NCBI GenBank assembly: GCA_017480495.1 | Contig: JAFVAQ010000012.1 | Location: forward strand, 1-64,000 | Source of the DNA: Eubacterium sp. | GTDB taxonomy: Bacteria > Bacillota > Clostridia > Lachnospirales > Lachnospiraceae | Length of the DNA: 64,000 nucleotides | Reading direction: 5' to 3' | Shown: in pieces, positions 34,466 to 43,968 of the stretch | Position numbering within the stretch: position 1 is the first letter of the stretch | Layout of the letters: each line of letters opens with the position of its first letter | Notes under the pieces: model-generated | The model's database searches: none | What the model was told of the DNA's origin: nothing | The model's input: the letters and a program-made list of their open reading frames with translations, nothing else | Position numbers and translations under genes: made by a program

Positions 34466-35701
34466 TTATAGATAACCCTCTCTATAAACTCTGATCAGGC
34501 CCGCACTCATTAGCTTTCCCACATTCATTAGATCTCTCTTTTTCTGAAGCTCACCCTCGACAACCTCCTCGTCATCTCCGGATTCTTCATACTTATAGAG
34601 TTCTCGTGTAACAATTTCACCATTCTCCATTCCTATCACCTCTCTAATTTCAAGAACCTTTCTCGAATGGTCCCTGAGTCTACCCAAATGAACCACTATA
34701 TCTATCGCTGATGCTATTTGCTGTCTTATCGCTCTAAGCGGTAGTTCCGCGCCAGTAAGCACCATAGTTTCTAGTCTCATTAACATCTCGTGGGCTGAGT
34801 TAGCATGTCCTGTTGATAAGCTACCGTCATGTCCGGTATTCATAGCTTGAAGCATATCTATCGCCGCTGCGTCACGGACCTCGCCAACAATTATCCGGGA
34901 GGGACGCATGCGGAGACTGCACTTAATAAGATCACGAATCGTTATCTCATTCCTTCCTTCAATATTTGCATTTCTCGCTTCAAGCCGGACCAGATTGTCT
35001 ATCCCTCTTATCTGCAACTCTGCACTATCCTCTATCGTCACCAAGCGCTCCTCACTGGGAATATATTCAGTAAGTGCATTTAGGAATGTCGTTTTTCCAG
35101 CACCGGTACCGCCTGAAATGAAAATGTTATAACCAGCCTTCACAAGTAGACCTAGAAATCCTGCTGTCTTTTCATCAATAGCCCCAAGCTCTATCAATTT
35201 TTTCATTCCCATTATTTCCTTCGGGAACTTTCTAATAGTCACGGCTGAACCGTCCACAGAGATTCCCTTCAGAACAATATTCACTCTAGAGCCATCCCTT
35301 AACACCAAATCCAAAATGGGACTAGACTCATTGACCATCCTGTTTGCCTCAGCTGCAATCTGCTGAATTACACTCATTAATCTTTCACTGGTCTCAAATT
35401 TCTTAGAAGACTTGTACATCCTTCCAGCCTTCTCATAGAAAATGTCATCTGGACCATTTATCATGATTTCTGTTATTTCATCTTCATCAAGTAGCTCTGA
35501 CAAAACATCTAGCTTTCTAATAGAATTAAATATCTCCCGTCTAAGCTCGAGCTTCTCCCTGAGCGGTATGTACCCCTGCATAGATTCGCTAACAATACAA
35601 CCATCTATCAGTCTGCTTACATCCTCATCTCTTATCTCACCACTTAGATCTATCTGCTCCAAAACACTGGTCCGAAGCTTATTCTTTAAACCTTCTTCCA
35701 T
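34466..35701 (-). CDS. cpaF: CpaF/TadA pilus assembly ATPase
   Basis: 411 aa. Walker A is FISGGTGAGKTTFLNAL, the Asp box and Walker B region is RMRPSRIIVGEVRDAAAIDML, and the His box is GHDGSLSTGHANSAHEML. The N-terminal domain has EITEIMINGPDDIFYEKAGR, as in all CpaF proteins. It powers Flp pilin assembly (and possibly retraction) at the inner face of the membrane. It is encoded between TadZ and TadB in the canonical order. Confidence 0.94.
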   Translation of the reverse strand: MEEGLKNKLRTSVLEQIDLSGEIRDEDVSRLIDGCIVSESMQGYIPLREKLELRREIFNSIRKLDVLSELLDEDEITEIMINGPDDIFYEKAGRMYKSSKKFETSERLMSVIQQIAAEANRMVNESSPILDLVLRDGSRVNIVLKGISVDGSAVTIRKFPKEIMGMKKLIELGAIDEKTAGFLGLLVKAGYNIFISGGTGAGKTTFLNALTEYIPSEERLVTIEDSAELQIRGIDNLVRLEARNANIEGRNEITIRDLIKCSLRMRPSRIIVGEVRDAAAIDMLQAMNTGHDGSLSTGHANSAHEMLMRLETMVLTGAELPLRAIRQQIASAIDIVVHLGRLRDHSRKVLEIREVIGMENGEIVTRELYKYEESGDDEEVVEGELQKKRDLMNVGKLMSAGLIRVYREGYL

Positions 35702-35710
35702 TCTTTCCAG

Positions 35711-36673
35711 TTAATCCAGCCCTCCATCATTTCTCGCTTTCCATAGTGCTGCAACCATCTCACTACTGTTTTCCTCAGCATCAGGAAGCTCAAGCTTCAC
35801 AAGTCTAGTCAGTATATTTCTGACCCCCATTGCCTTGATAAGCTTTGTAAAAACCTCAACCTTTCTAATAGATACATCGTCACTAAGAACCGGCATATAT
35901 ATCTGATCAAACAAAGAGAGAATCCTCATATCAGCTATAGCTGCTGAACCTATATCGAAAACAAGACTAGTAAATCTCCCAGACTTGAGAAGACATTTAA
36001 TAAGCATTTCCATATCTTCAAATGAAACATCGCGTGTATCTAAAAATGAACTCGATAAATAAAGTCTGTAGATACCATTATCCAACTCGATCTGCCTTGA
36101 AATGACTTCCTCAAGCTCAGGCGATTCTGACTTAATCAAATAGAAAATATTACTATCCAGCAGGTCTGGCCGCTCCCCAAATGTCTCCATCGAGACATAG
36201 AGTCCGCCTCTCACTTCGTCATTTGCTGCTATCGTTCCTGCGAGTCGGGTTTTTCCACATCTTCCAAGGGGCGAATACACCGCGATAGTCCTGGATATCT
36301 GACGTCTGTTTTGACTCCTCTGAGTTAAAAAACTACTTAGACTCCTGATTATCATTTGGGCATTCTGATATTTATAAATGTACGCTTCCTGCGAACTTTC
36401 ATCTCTCCAGCCATCTGCACAGTCTCTATATTCTGATAGCGGTATAACTCGTACACTTTGTAAACTTAGTCCCTCGTCTCCTTCGTCACAGTCAGTAATA
36501 TCATCTGTTAGTAATAAGTCCAGATCCTGAACACTTAGATAATCCTTAACTGCATTTATTCCCGAAAATGCGATAACTCTTAATCTATTTTCTGGAGCAG
36601 CATTTATGTAGTCCATAAGTGCTGTCGCATAGTCCAGATCCGCGTCACAGATGCCTACCCGGTAGGTCTTCAT
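35711..36673 (-). CDS. TadZ/CpaE-like ParA-family protein
   Basis: About 320 aa from ATG 36673 (AAAGGAG upstream); the longer frame to 36775 lacks a ribosome binding site. A receiver-like N-terminal domain (YRVGICDADLDYATALMDYI) is followed by a MinD/ParA-type ATPase with a divergent Walker A (YSPLGRCGKTRLAG) and FDIGSAAIADMRILSLFD. TadZ proteins place the Tad machine at a cell site. First gene of the operon. Confidence 0.83.
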   Translation of the reverse strand: MKTYRVGICDADLDYATALMDYINAAPENRLRVIAFSGINAVKDYLSVQDLDLLLTDDITDCDEGDEGLSLQSVRVIPLSEYRDCADGWRDESSQEAYIYKYQNAQMIIRSLSSFLTQRSQNRRQISRTIAVYSPLGRCGKTRLAGTIAANDEVRGGLYVSMETFGERPDLLDSNIFYLIKSESPELEEVISRQIELDNGIYRLYLSSSFLDTRDVSFEDMEMLIKCLLKSGRFTSLVFDIGSAAIADMRILSLFDQIYMPVLSDDVSIRKVEVFTKLIKAMGVRNILTRLVKLELPDAEENSSEMVAALWKARNDGGLD

Positions 36674-36741
36674 TCCTTTCTCCTTTCTCGAAGTGATTGC
36701 TACTAGACTACCACCAGGAAATAGGGCTAACCACCCAAGAA

Positions 36742-36891
36742 ATGCTCGATTATGTAGCGCTTGGTTTTGTAGCATTTTGCCTGCTATTTTTCCAAAAACC
36801 CGCAGAAATACTAGATTCTTTAAAAATAATGCTTGGATTTGTTGCGGAATTTTTGACTACTTTTGACGAAGTTAAGAACAGAATCAGATAA
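36742..36891 (+). CDS. possible small membrane protein opposite the Tad operon start
   Basis: A 49-aa frame, MLDYVALGFVAFCLLFF followed by QKPAEILDSLKIMLGFVAEF and a basic end. One hydrophobic helix and plausible codon use, but no clear ribosome binding site. It lies where the Tad operon promoter should be. It may be a real antisense-oriented small gene or chance. Confidence 0.25.
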   Translation: MLDYVALGFVAFCLLFFQKPAEILDSLKIMLGFVAEFLTTFDEVKNRIR

Positions 36892-37014
36892 GATAAGCAG
36901 AAACGGTCACTAAAAAATTATGAATTGTCTATTATTACCCCACTCTTTGTTAAAACCGACGAAAGGATTTCGAGCATCCCGAAAAATGTAAACCATAAAA
37001 TTCAAACAAAAAAA

Positions 37015-37048
37015 CAGATACCCTCGAGGTTTCCCTCAAAAGTATCTG
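37015..37048 (-). terminator. terminator of the hybrid histidine kinase gene
   Basis: CAGATAC (37015-37021) pairs with GTATCTG (37042-37048), with inner GAGG/CCTC pairs. On the minus strand it is followed by seven T residues. It separates the kinase gene from the Tad operon. Confidence 0.85.
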
Positions 37049-37115
37049 TTCATTAAATCATCACTATATTCTATTAATTACTAGACGTATTATTAACTAA
37101 ACGCCCGTCAGACTA

Positions 37116-38888
37116 TCAGTCCTTCTTCTCATCCTTCTCGATATACTTATTAAGTGTATCAACAACTGTATTCAGGTTATATGGCTTTGCGATATAGTCA
37201 TCCAGCTGATTCTGCATGATTCTTTCCTTATCACCAAACATAGCTCTGGCTGTTACAGCGATGATTGGAAGTCTTGGCTTGTGATTCTCAGCCTCAATCT
37301 TACGAATCTCCTGAGTAGCTGCTATACCATCCATAATAGGCATCTGAACATCGAAGAGAGCCGCGTCGTAGCTCTTCTCTTTGTAGAGCTCAACAGCTTT
37401 TTCACCATTCTCAGCTATATCGTAGGAGAAGCCTGCCATGCCGAGAAGCTTTCCGATAACCTGCTGATTTACAGGCTCATCCTCAGCCACAAGGATACGT
37501 GCATTCTTACCATTTGCATTATTAATTGAGTAGAGTGCCGGATCGTCCTTCTTAACCTCTTCCTGAACTTCCATCTCAGCTGCCTTAACAACCTTAACAG
37601 GAATCTCAGCGATAAATGTAGAACCAATTCCTTCCTTACTCTGTACCGATATAGTACCGTTCATCAGCTCTGTTATCTGCTTTGAGATAACAAGCCCCAG
37701 TCCAGAACCACCATATTTACGTGTATCAGATCCATCTACCTGAGAGAATCTAACGAAGAGCTTACTCATATTTGCATCTGATATACCGATACCAGTATCT
37801 GCAACTGCTATACGAAGCTTTACATTTTCATCCGAGTCATCTATAGTTGCTATCTTAACTCTTACGCCACCATCAGACGTGAACTTGATGGCATTTGATA
37901 AGAGACAGTTAAGCACCTGCTGTATACGCTGTCCGTCTGCACGAACCAGCTTAGGAATGTTATTACCAAAGGATAAATCAAGTGCAATATTCTTACCGTT
38001 AGCTGCAGGAACATGAGCTGCAACTGTTTCCTCGATATATGCCTTAATGTCACATATCTCTTCCTTAATCTTATATTTACCAGCCTCAAGCTTACTAATA
38101 TCAAGGATATCATTGATAAGTCTGAGAAGGTTATCTGCACAGTTTTTAGCTGTTATCAGATTGTCTCTGTAGTCTGCCTGAAGATCATCCGCCATAAGTG
38201 TAAGCTGAATCATTCCAAGGATACCATTGATAGGTGTACGAATCTCATGACTCATATTTGCAAGGAACTCAGCCTGAGTCTTGTATGCAGCATTTGCATC
38301 CTCGATAGCTCGTGAAAGCTTAGCCTCTGTTTCCTTCTGCTCTGTTACATCAATAACTACCATGTTAATGTAGTCTGCTTCAGACTTATACATAACTGTG
38401 TTGAAGATCTTGCCGAGCTTCTCCATAGTTATCTCAACATCCATCAGGTCCCCTTCCTTAGTACCAGATGTGTTGTAAGCCTTGAACCATGCATTTATAT
38501 CCTGAAGGACTTCTATATGGCTGTCGCCTAGAACCTTTCCGATAAACTCTTCTTTGTCAAGGTTGAAGTAGCTTGCAAATGTATTATTTGCATCCTCTAC
38601 CTGATATCCTGTAACATCCCCTGCAGGATCTATAAGAATCTTTGCCTGTGCAAATCCTATAGGAAGATTCTTGAAGAGCTTTCTATATTTATCACTCTGT
38701 GTTTTCTCCTGTGCCTGCTCGGAACCTGAATTAATAATAAAGAAAACGATAGCTGCCTGAAGTACAGCAACTATTATACCAACTATTATATTCTTTGATA
38801 CAACTGCCGCTACTATCCCCAGAACAGCCACCACAGCTGCCGTGATAATGCCCAGCTTCTTTGGCTCCATGTTCTTAAGCTTGTCCAT
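37116..38888 (-). CDS. hybrid sensor histidine kinase/response regulator
   Basis: 590 aa. Two N-terminal membrane helices (about 13-52) with almost no extracellular loop; a PAS domain (about 65-185, EEFIGKVLGDSH region); a short helix; HisKA with phospho-acceptor His in FLANMSHEIRTPING; HATPase_c with N, G1 (VADTGIGIS) and G2 (KYGGSGLGLVISKQI) boxes; and a C-terminal receiver domain with Asp in AALFDVQMPIMDG and Lys in IAKPYNLN. The receiver has no output domain, so phosphate must go to another protein. It has its own promoter and terminator. Signal unknown. Confidence 0.93.
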   Translation of the reverse strand: MDKLKNMEPKKLGIITAAVVAVLGIVAAVVSKNIIVGIIVAVLQAAIVFFIINSGSEQAQEKTQSDKYRKLFKNLPIGFAQAKILIDPAGDVTGYQVEDANNTFASYFNLDKEEFIGKVLGDSHIEVLQDINAWFKAYNTSGTKEGDLMDVEITMEKLGKIFNTVMYKSEADYINMVVIDVTEQKETEAKLSRAIEDANAAYKTQAEFLANMSHEIRTPINGILGMIQLTLMADDLQADYRDNLITAKNCADNLLRLINDILDISKLEAGKYKIKEEICDIKAYIEETVAAHVPAANGKNIALDLSFGNNIPKLVRADGQRIQQVLNCLLSNAIKFTSDGGVRVKIATIDDSDENVKLRIAVADTGIGISDANMSKLFVRFSQVDGSDTRKYGGSGLGLVISKQITELMNGTISVQSKEGIGSTFIAEIPVKVVKAAEMEVQEEVKKDDPALYSINNANGKNARILVAEDEPVNQQVIGKLLGMAGFSYDIAENGEKAVELYKEKSYDAALFDVQMPIMDGIAATQEIRKIEAENHKPRLPIIAVTARAMFGDKERIMQNQLDDYIAKPYNLNTVVDTLNKYIEKDEKKD

Positions 38889-38939
38889 CTTTCCACCCCT
38901 TTATCTTGATCATAAAATGATTGTTATCCAACTTACTAG

Positions 38940-38968
38940 ATTATACTTTTTTTTGTGTTATTGGTCAA
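38940..38968 (-). promoter_or_regulatory. promoter of the hybrid histidine kinase gene
   Basis: On the minus strand TTGACC (38963-38968), a 17-bp A-rich spacer and TATAAT (38940-38945), about 50 bp upstream of the kinase start and 1 bp after the YfhO stop codon. Confidence 0.85.
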
Positions 38969-38969
38969 T

Positions 38970-41609
38970 TCAATGTTTAGCTTTTCTTCGGCTTTTTTGG
39001 CGAATTATATAGATAAAAAGTACTATGTAAACTAACCAGGCAAATCCGCTAACTATAAGACCTTCCTTCGTACCCTCAGGGCAAAATTTGAGTTCGATAT
39101 CATGATGTCCCGGACCTGCATCTATACCGATAAATGCCCCTGCCAGTTTCTCTATCTCAACCTCTTTTCCATCCACATATGCAGTCCATCCTTCGTCGTA
39201 AGGTATAGAGGTCATCACCAGCTGATCTTCCTCAAGACTGATATTTCCCTTAACGTAATCATCCTTCAGTTCAGTAACCTCCATACCACGCTTCGTCATC
39301 TCTGCACGAAAAGCAGTAAGTGCATCTCGGTTAAGAACAGAAGTATAAACCGTAAGAGAACCTGAAGCTGAACATCCCTTGCTAAACTTTATCTCAAGGG
39401 TTACCAGATCGCCCTTCACCAGTTCTCCCAGATCCATCAGCTGAGTCTGGTATCTATCCGAACCCTTCTTCAGACCATTCAGGCTGTAGCTAACTGTCTG
39501 CATATAGTTTCCTCTTATATTGATGAAATATTTCCCCGGATCATCAACTATAAATGAAACCAGTATCGACATAGTGTTACCACTGCCATTTGTATAATTA
39601 ATCACATTCGGAGACTTTGGATTAAACTCTGTGTCACAGCCTGTACCAGACACGGTAAAATCAGGATTCGTAGTGTTATATATATTATTGCTTATATCCG
39701 CTCCATATGTTGCAAAATGATTCAGGACCATGGCACAGTTGTGATTTGCATAGCTCCACTTGTTTATATCCTTGTCGATGGCATAGCCAATAGGTAGCGC
39801 AGAATCATTCTTGTAAACAACCATGTTGTCGGTGGAGAGAACATTTTCCATGTCACTAACCCCTGCGTAATAAGCATTCTTTCGCATATAAACATAGCGC
39901 ACACCGAAGAGGTCGTTCGTCACAGGCGTAGCACCCTTATAAAGGAATTCATTCGCGCCCGTGTAGAGCCCCAGATAACTCGCAGTTTTAACCAGGTCGC
40001 CTCTTACAGTAGTGCAAAATGTACCTACACCCTTTATATTATCGAAGCTGGTCTCGTCCATCATAATCGGATTATAAATCTCCTGGCGATAGAACAAGTG
40101 CCCCGTTCCTTTCTCCATCTCCTCTATCTTCTGAGTAGCCGCCTGCATCTCGTCGGCGTACTGCATATAGTATTCACCATCTGCCACATCATTCATTCCG
40201 ATACCGATGGCTGCATTTATCAGAATCTCCAGGACCAGATAGACACCCATGATTATAGTATTCGCCTTGACGCTCACAGTATTCGCACGGCGCAGGATGA
40301 TTATTACAGTATATAAAGAAATGAGAATAACTGATAGAATAAGAAGCTTTTCATCAGATATAAAGCCATCCAGATCACCGAACTTATAGCAGAGGCCCAA
40401 AACCACAAAGGAAGCCGCAACTCCGCACCCTATACTTACATAGGAAGTCTTCCTCAGTTGAATGATCATGTCATAGCTGATAACCAGCAGCACGAAAATA
40501 TATACAAAAGAAAATCTATTAGGTATACCGAACTGATTGTGGAAGCCATGCCATATAAAGTTCAGCAGTTCCTGATTCATACTAAGAAGCAGAAATGCCA
40601 CCAGCAGTGCCTTCCTTATCTTCTCGACAGGTCTAATCCTCTCCGAGAAAATATAAATAAAAAGAAGTATAAGACAAATAGTTCCGCAGTAGAGATTTGC
40701 ACTGCCATCAAAGGTATCCATATTTACCGGCTTACTTATCATGAATTGAGACCGGATCATAGCAAAGAAGTTCTGATACCAGTTCCATTCAGGCATAGGA
40801 GCCTTGGCAGATGACGTCTTCATGATTCCAAGATAAGCAATCACAAGAGAGAATGCCGACATTGCCGCTGCAAGAATCGAACAGCCCGCAAACTTAAGTC
40901 CATCTGTAAAGAACTTCTTCACATCCTTATGACCTGAGCATAAGAACCAGAGCACAAGGAATATACAGATAATAAATGAGATATAGTAGTTGCAATACAT
41001 ACTGTAAAACAGTGCGGCGATATATAGTCTAGGATCAGACTTTTTCACCAGCTGCTCGTATCCGAGGATTATCAGTGGCAGTACCATGATACAGTCCAGC
41101 CACATAATATTCCAATAATAACCACACATGTAGTTATTCAGACCATATGCCAGACCAAGTGCAACTATCATCAGATTATTAGTTGGCTTACCTCTACGTC
41201 TAGATAGATAGAAGCTAAATGCCCCTGAAGAAATAGTAATCTTGAGAGCCACAAGAATAGAGAAAAAAGCTATTAGATTTTTTCTCGAAAAGAAATAAAC
41301 GATTATATTCAGAGGTGATGCCATGTAGTATAGATATAGCGCACGGAAATTAATACCCATACCTACATTCCAGGTATAGTTTAGATCCGCTCCTCTATGC
41401 AGCTTATCATTCAGTATGCTAAAAAAAGGAATGTACTGATGAATACTATCTACCAAAGTAAATGAATTTTTACCGAAGGGCGCAACGCTCATGGCGATCA
41501 TCATGATAAGCATAAAGACAGCCGTAATGGCCGTGGAAATAATCCACGACCAGTTACGACTGAAAAAGGTTTTTCTTTTTTTTGTGTCCTTAGATTCTAG
41601 TTCTTTCAT
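38970..41609 (-). CDS. YfhO-family membrane protein (GT-C fold)
   Basis: 879 aa. A cytoplasmic Lys-rich N-terminus, about 12-13 membrane helices in residues 15-470, a large extracytoplasmic domain (about 490-845), and a final helix with basic tail (FAWLVYIVLFIYII, RQKSRRKAKH). Early motifs FTLVDSIHQYIPFF and MGINFRALYLYYMASPLN are characteristic of YfhO. In Bacillus YfhO is linked to glycosylation of lipoteichoic acid with lipid-linked sugar donors, so a cell-envelope glycosyltransferase role is likely. It follows the GH9 gene by 26 bp. Confidence 0.88.
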   Translation of the reverse strand: MKELESKDTKKRKTFFSRNWSWIISTAITAVFMLIMMIAMSVAPFGKNSFTLVDSIHQYIPFFSILNDKLHRGADLNYTWNVGMGINFRALYLYYMASPLNIIVYFFSRKNLIAFFSILVALKITISSGAFSFYLSRRRGKPTNNLMIVALGLAYGLNNYMCGYYWNIMWLDCIMVLPLIILGYEQLVKKSDPRLYIAALFYSMYCNYYISFIICIFLVLWFLCSGHKDVKKFFTDGLKFAGCSILAAAMSAFSLVIAYLGIMKTSSAKAPMPEWNWYQNFFAMIRSQFMISKPVNMDTFDGSANLYCGTICLILLFIYIFSERIRPVEKIRKALLVAFLLLSMNQELLNFIWHGFHNQFGIPNRFSFVYIFVLLVISYDMIIQLRKTSYVSIGCGVAASFVVLGLCYKFGDLDGFISDEKLLILSVILISLYTVIIILRRANTVSVKANTIIMGVYLVLEILINAAIGIGMNDVADGEYYMQYADEMQAATQKIEEMEKGTGHLFYRQEIYNPIMMDETSFDNIKGVGTFCTTVRGDLVKTASYLGLYTGANEFLYKGATPVTNDLFGVRYVYMRKNAYYAGVSDMENVLSTDNMVVYKNDSALPIGYAIDKDINKWSYANHNCAMVLNHFATYGADISNNIYNTTNPDFTVSGTGCDTEFNPKSPNVINYTNGSGNTMSILVSFIVDDPGKYFINIRGNYMQTVSYSLNGLKKGSDRYQTQLMDLGELVKGDLVTLEIKFSKGCSASGSLTVYTSVLNRDALTAFRAEMTKRGMEVTELKDDYVKGNISLEEDQLVMTSIPYDEGWTAYVDGKEVEIEKLAGAFIGIDAGPGHHDIELKFCPEGTKEGLIVSGFAWLVYIVLFIYIIRQKSRRKAKH

Positions 41610-41635
41610 TTATATTTATCCCAAATTTTTCATTA

Positions 41636-43960
41636 TTATTTCTCTGCAGCTAGAAGATAAATCATTGGAGAGTTCCAATAGATAGTTACCTCATTAGTTG
41701 AATAGCTCTGCGCATTATCAACATAGCTCATAGCTGCACTTTCTTCCGTCAGTACTGCTATAGCATATGGATCCTCCAGATTCTTATCAGGTCCACCCAC
41801 CAGCATACCCTTCATCGCTTCGCCTGCAACCTGTGAAGGTCTGTGATGAGGATTCTCTGGATAAAGAGTTCCGTAGCCCGTCACAAAGGAATAACCTAGA
41901 GCATTTGTTCCAAGTATATAGTCCAGCTGCTTCTCAGCAAGCTCAGAAAATTCTTTATTATCATTATCCAGTTTAGAAGCCATATAGAACAGTTCGCCAT
42001 CATTTGCGATATTCATGTTACTGCCCCATGTGAAATTACTACCAAATCCGAGAGAATAACCTGTCTTCTTAGACTGTTCCAACTTCTCATTTGCAGCATC
42101 CATAATGAACTTCTTTCCGATTTCGGCTAGCTCATCATCACCACTTTTAGCAAGATCATAATTAGCATATAGTCCGATATCAGCCCATCCAAGTCCCTCC
42201 GCCAGACTTTCATCCGCCGACATTTCCTTGATCACAGACTTCATATCCTGGTTGCCTGCAAGGTAAAGCTCAACCGCTGCCCAATATCTTTCATCCAGAG
42301 TATTGTCGTCCGGATATTCACCAGTAACTATATCCTTAGGATTCCTGTAACCCTTATATTCTTCTAAAGATTCCAGATAATCCCACGCCTTGTTTGCAGC
42401 CTCCAAAGCCTTCTCACTGAATTCGGGATCTATCTCATTATATACAACACCGGCTCTAGCCATAATTGCGGCAAAATCACCCGTTGCGGTAACAGATATT
42501 GGAGCAAGCACAAGCTCGTCCGTCTCCTCTTCAGGCATAACTGTCTCTGGGAAGACAAGGCAGGAAACCTTATGATATACTCCACCAGTCTGAGGGTCCT
42601 GCATCTTCATCATCCAGTTAATTCCGACCCTTGCCTCATCCAAAAGGTCTGGTATACCATTTCCACTTTCAGGAATTCCTATATCATCATCATTTACAAT
42701 AAAATCAGAATAACCATTCAGAAGGTCTGCGACTGTCTTGGCAGTAGAAACTGTATATCTACCATAGTCACCAGCATCATGCCAGCCACCACTTACATCG
42801 ACCTTTGTTCCTTCATCACCATAAACGACAGCTTCCATAGTATGACATGCCGGATGAGCAAATGCCCCTCCGTCTGCTTCACTAAGTGGGGTTCCACATC
42901 TTTGCTTATAAAGCATTAGTACAGAATCCTTGAACAGATCCGCATAAACGGTGTCAGATATCTCAAATGGATAGCTCGCACCCTCCGCAGTAAATACATA
43001 ATATTTACCTGGCTCTGTAAGCTTGGAGAAATCCGCAGGTCTAACATCAAGATCAGCACCATAGTCATGTATAGGAGTTCCCAGCAGTCCTGCATAAACA
43101 GTTTCATTTGTATCTGCATTACATACTATGAACTCCTCGTCATCAGTAGTTTCTGTCTTGACAACTGCAATCTTGCTGTCATCAGGAGCATATCCCAGCT
43201 GATTCACACCAACATTTACATAGTTCGGAAGAGCTGAAACCTCAATAGCATTTGAAGCATCCTTAACCTGGAGCTTGATGTTATCTACGGTAATGGTATG
43301 CTCTCCAGGATCACTGCTCATATCCTCCATCTTGCCCATGTTGAAAACAATACGTGGAGCAAGATCAGATTCCTCAGTCATCTCGAAATCAACTGTGAAA
43401 TTTGTAACCTCAGGACCAACATCAATAACCTCACCCTGATATGCGTGATAATCTCCACCATTTAACTGAAGTCTATACTCAACCTTTCTCTCTATATCAC
43501 TGGAAATGTCGAAGCTGTATGTATATACGCAATTCTCACTAAGTGCAAATCCATCCCAGTAGATCTGGTTCGCGTAATCGAGTCCGCCGCAATTCTTAAT
43601 CTTTGCAACGAGCTGACCATCGCTCGCACTAAGGTCAAATGTACCACCGTTAGTATAGGACATGAATCCATCAACATCATTATCATCAAAATTGATATCG
43701 ACCAGAACGTCGCCATCCTTCAGCTGAGCCGAGCCCTCATCTCCTGATGCAAAAGCATCGCCCAGGCTGGCCGGGCCAGTTCCCTTGAGACTGCTACTTG
43801 CAATCTCAGTTGCCTCCGATGCAGACGCATCATTTGTACTTTCTACTCCGGTTATATCTCCTGTCGCCCCCTCTGTAGCAGGTGTCTTGCCACCACAACC
43901 AGTCATCCCCAGTACCATCATACATGCAAGCGCCGCGCTAACACATTTCCTTAATTTCAT
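41636..43960 (-). CDS. GH9 family glycoside hydrolase lipoprotein (cellulase/beta-glucanase)
   Basis: 774 aa. A lipoprotein signal with lipobox GMTGC (Cys22), a Ser/Thr/Ala-rich linker, a CBM4/9-like beta-sandwich (about 80-235), an N-terminal Ig-like CelD domain (VGVNQLGYAPDDSK), and the GH9 (alpha/alpha)6 catalytic domain. It has SGGWHDAGDYGRYTV (catalytic-base Asp pair), HHRPSQVAGEAM, and the proton donor Glu757 in STNEVTIYWN. It should cleave cellulose or mixed-linkage glucan on the cell surface. A clear AGGAGG precedes ATG 43960, and the gene begins only 8 bp after hisA. Confidence 0.93.
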   Translation of the reverse strand: MKLRKCVSAALACMMVLGMTGCGGKTPATEGATGDITGVESTNDASASEATEIASSSLKGTGPASLGDAFASGDEGSAQLKDGDVLVDINFDDNDVDGFMSYTNGGTFDLSASDGQLVAKIKNCGGLDYANQIYWDGFALSENCVYTYSFDISSDIERKVEYRLQLNGGDYHAYQGEVIDVGPEVTNFTVDFEMTEESDLAPRIVFNMGKMEDMSSDPGEHTITVDNIKLQVKDASNAIEVSALPNYVNVGVNQLGYAPDDSKIAVVKTETTDDEEFIVCNADTNETVYAGLLGTPIHDYGADLDVRPADFSKLTEPGKYYVFTAEGASYPFEISDTVYADLFKDSVLMLYKQRCGTPLSEADGGAFAHPACHTMEAVVYGDEGTKVDVSGGWHDAGDYGRYTVSTAKTVADLLNGYSDFIVNDDDIGIPESGNGIPDLLDEARVGINWMMKMQDPQTGGVYHKVSCLVFPETVMPEEETDELVLAPISVTATGDFAAIMARAGVVYNEIDPEFSEKALEAANKAWDYLESLEEYKGYRNPKDIVTGEYPDDNTLDERYWAAVELYLAGNQDMKSVIKEMSADESLAEGLGWADIGLYANYDLAKSGDDELAEIGKKFIMDAANEKLEQSKKTGYSLGFGSNFTWGSNMNIANDGELFYMASKLDNDNKEFSELAEKQLDYILGTNALGYSFVTGYGTLYPENPHHRPSQVAGEAMKGMLVGGPDKNLEDPYAIAVLTEESAAMSYVDNAQSYSTNEVTIYWNSPMIYLLAAEK

Positions 43961-43968
43961 AAACCCTC

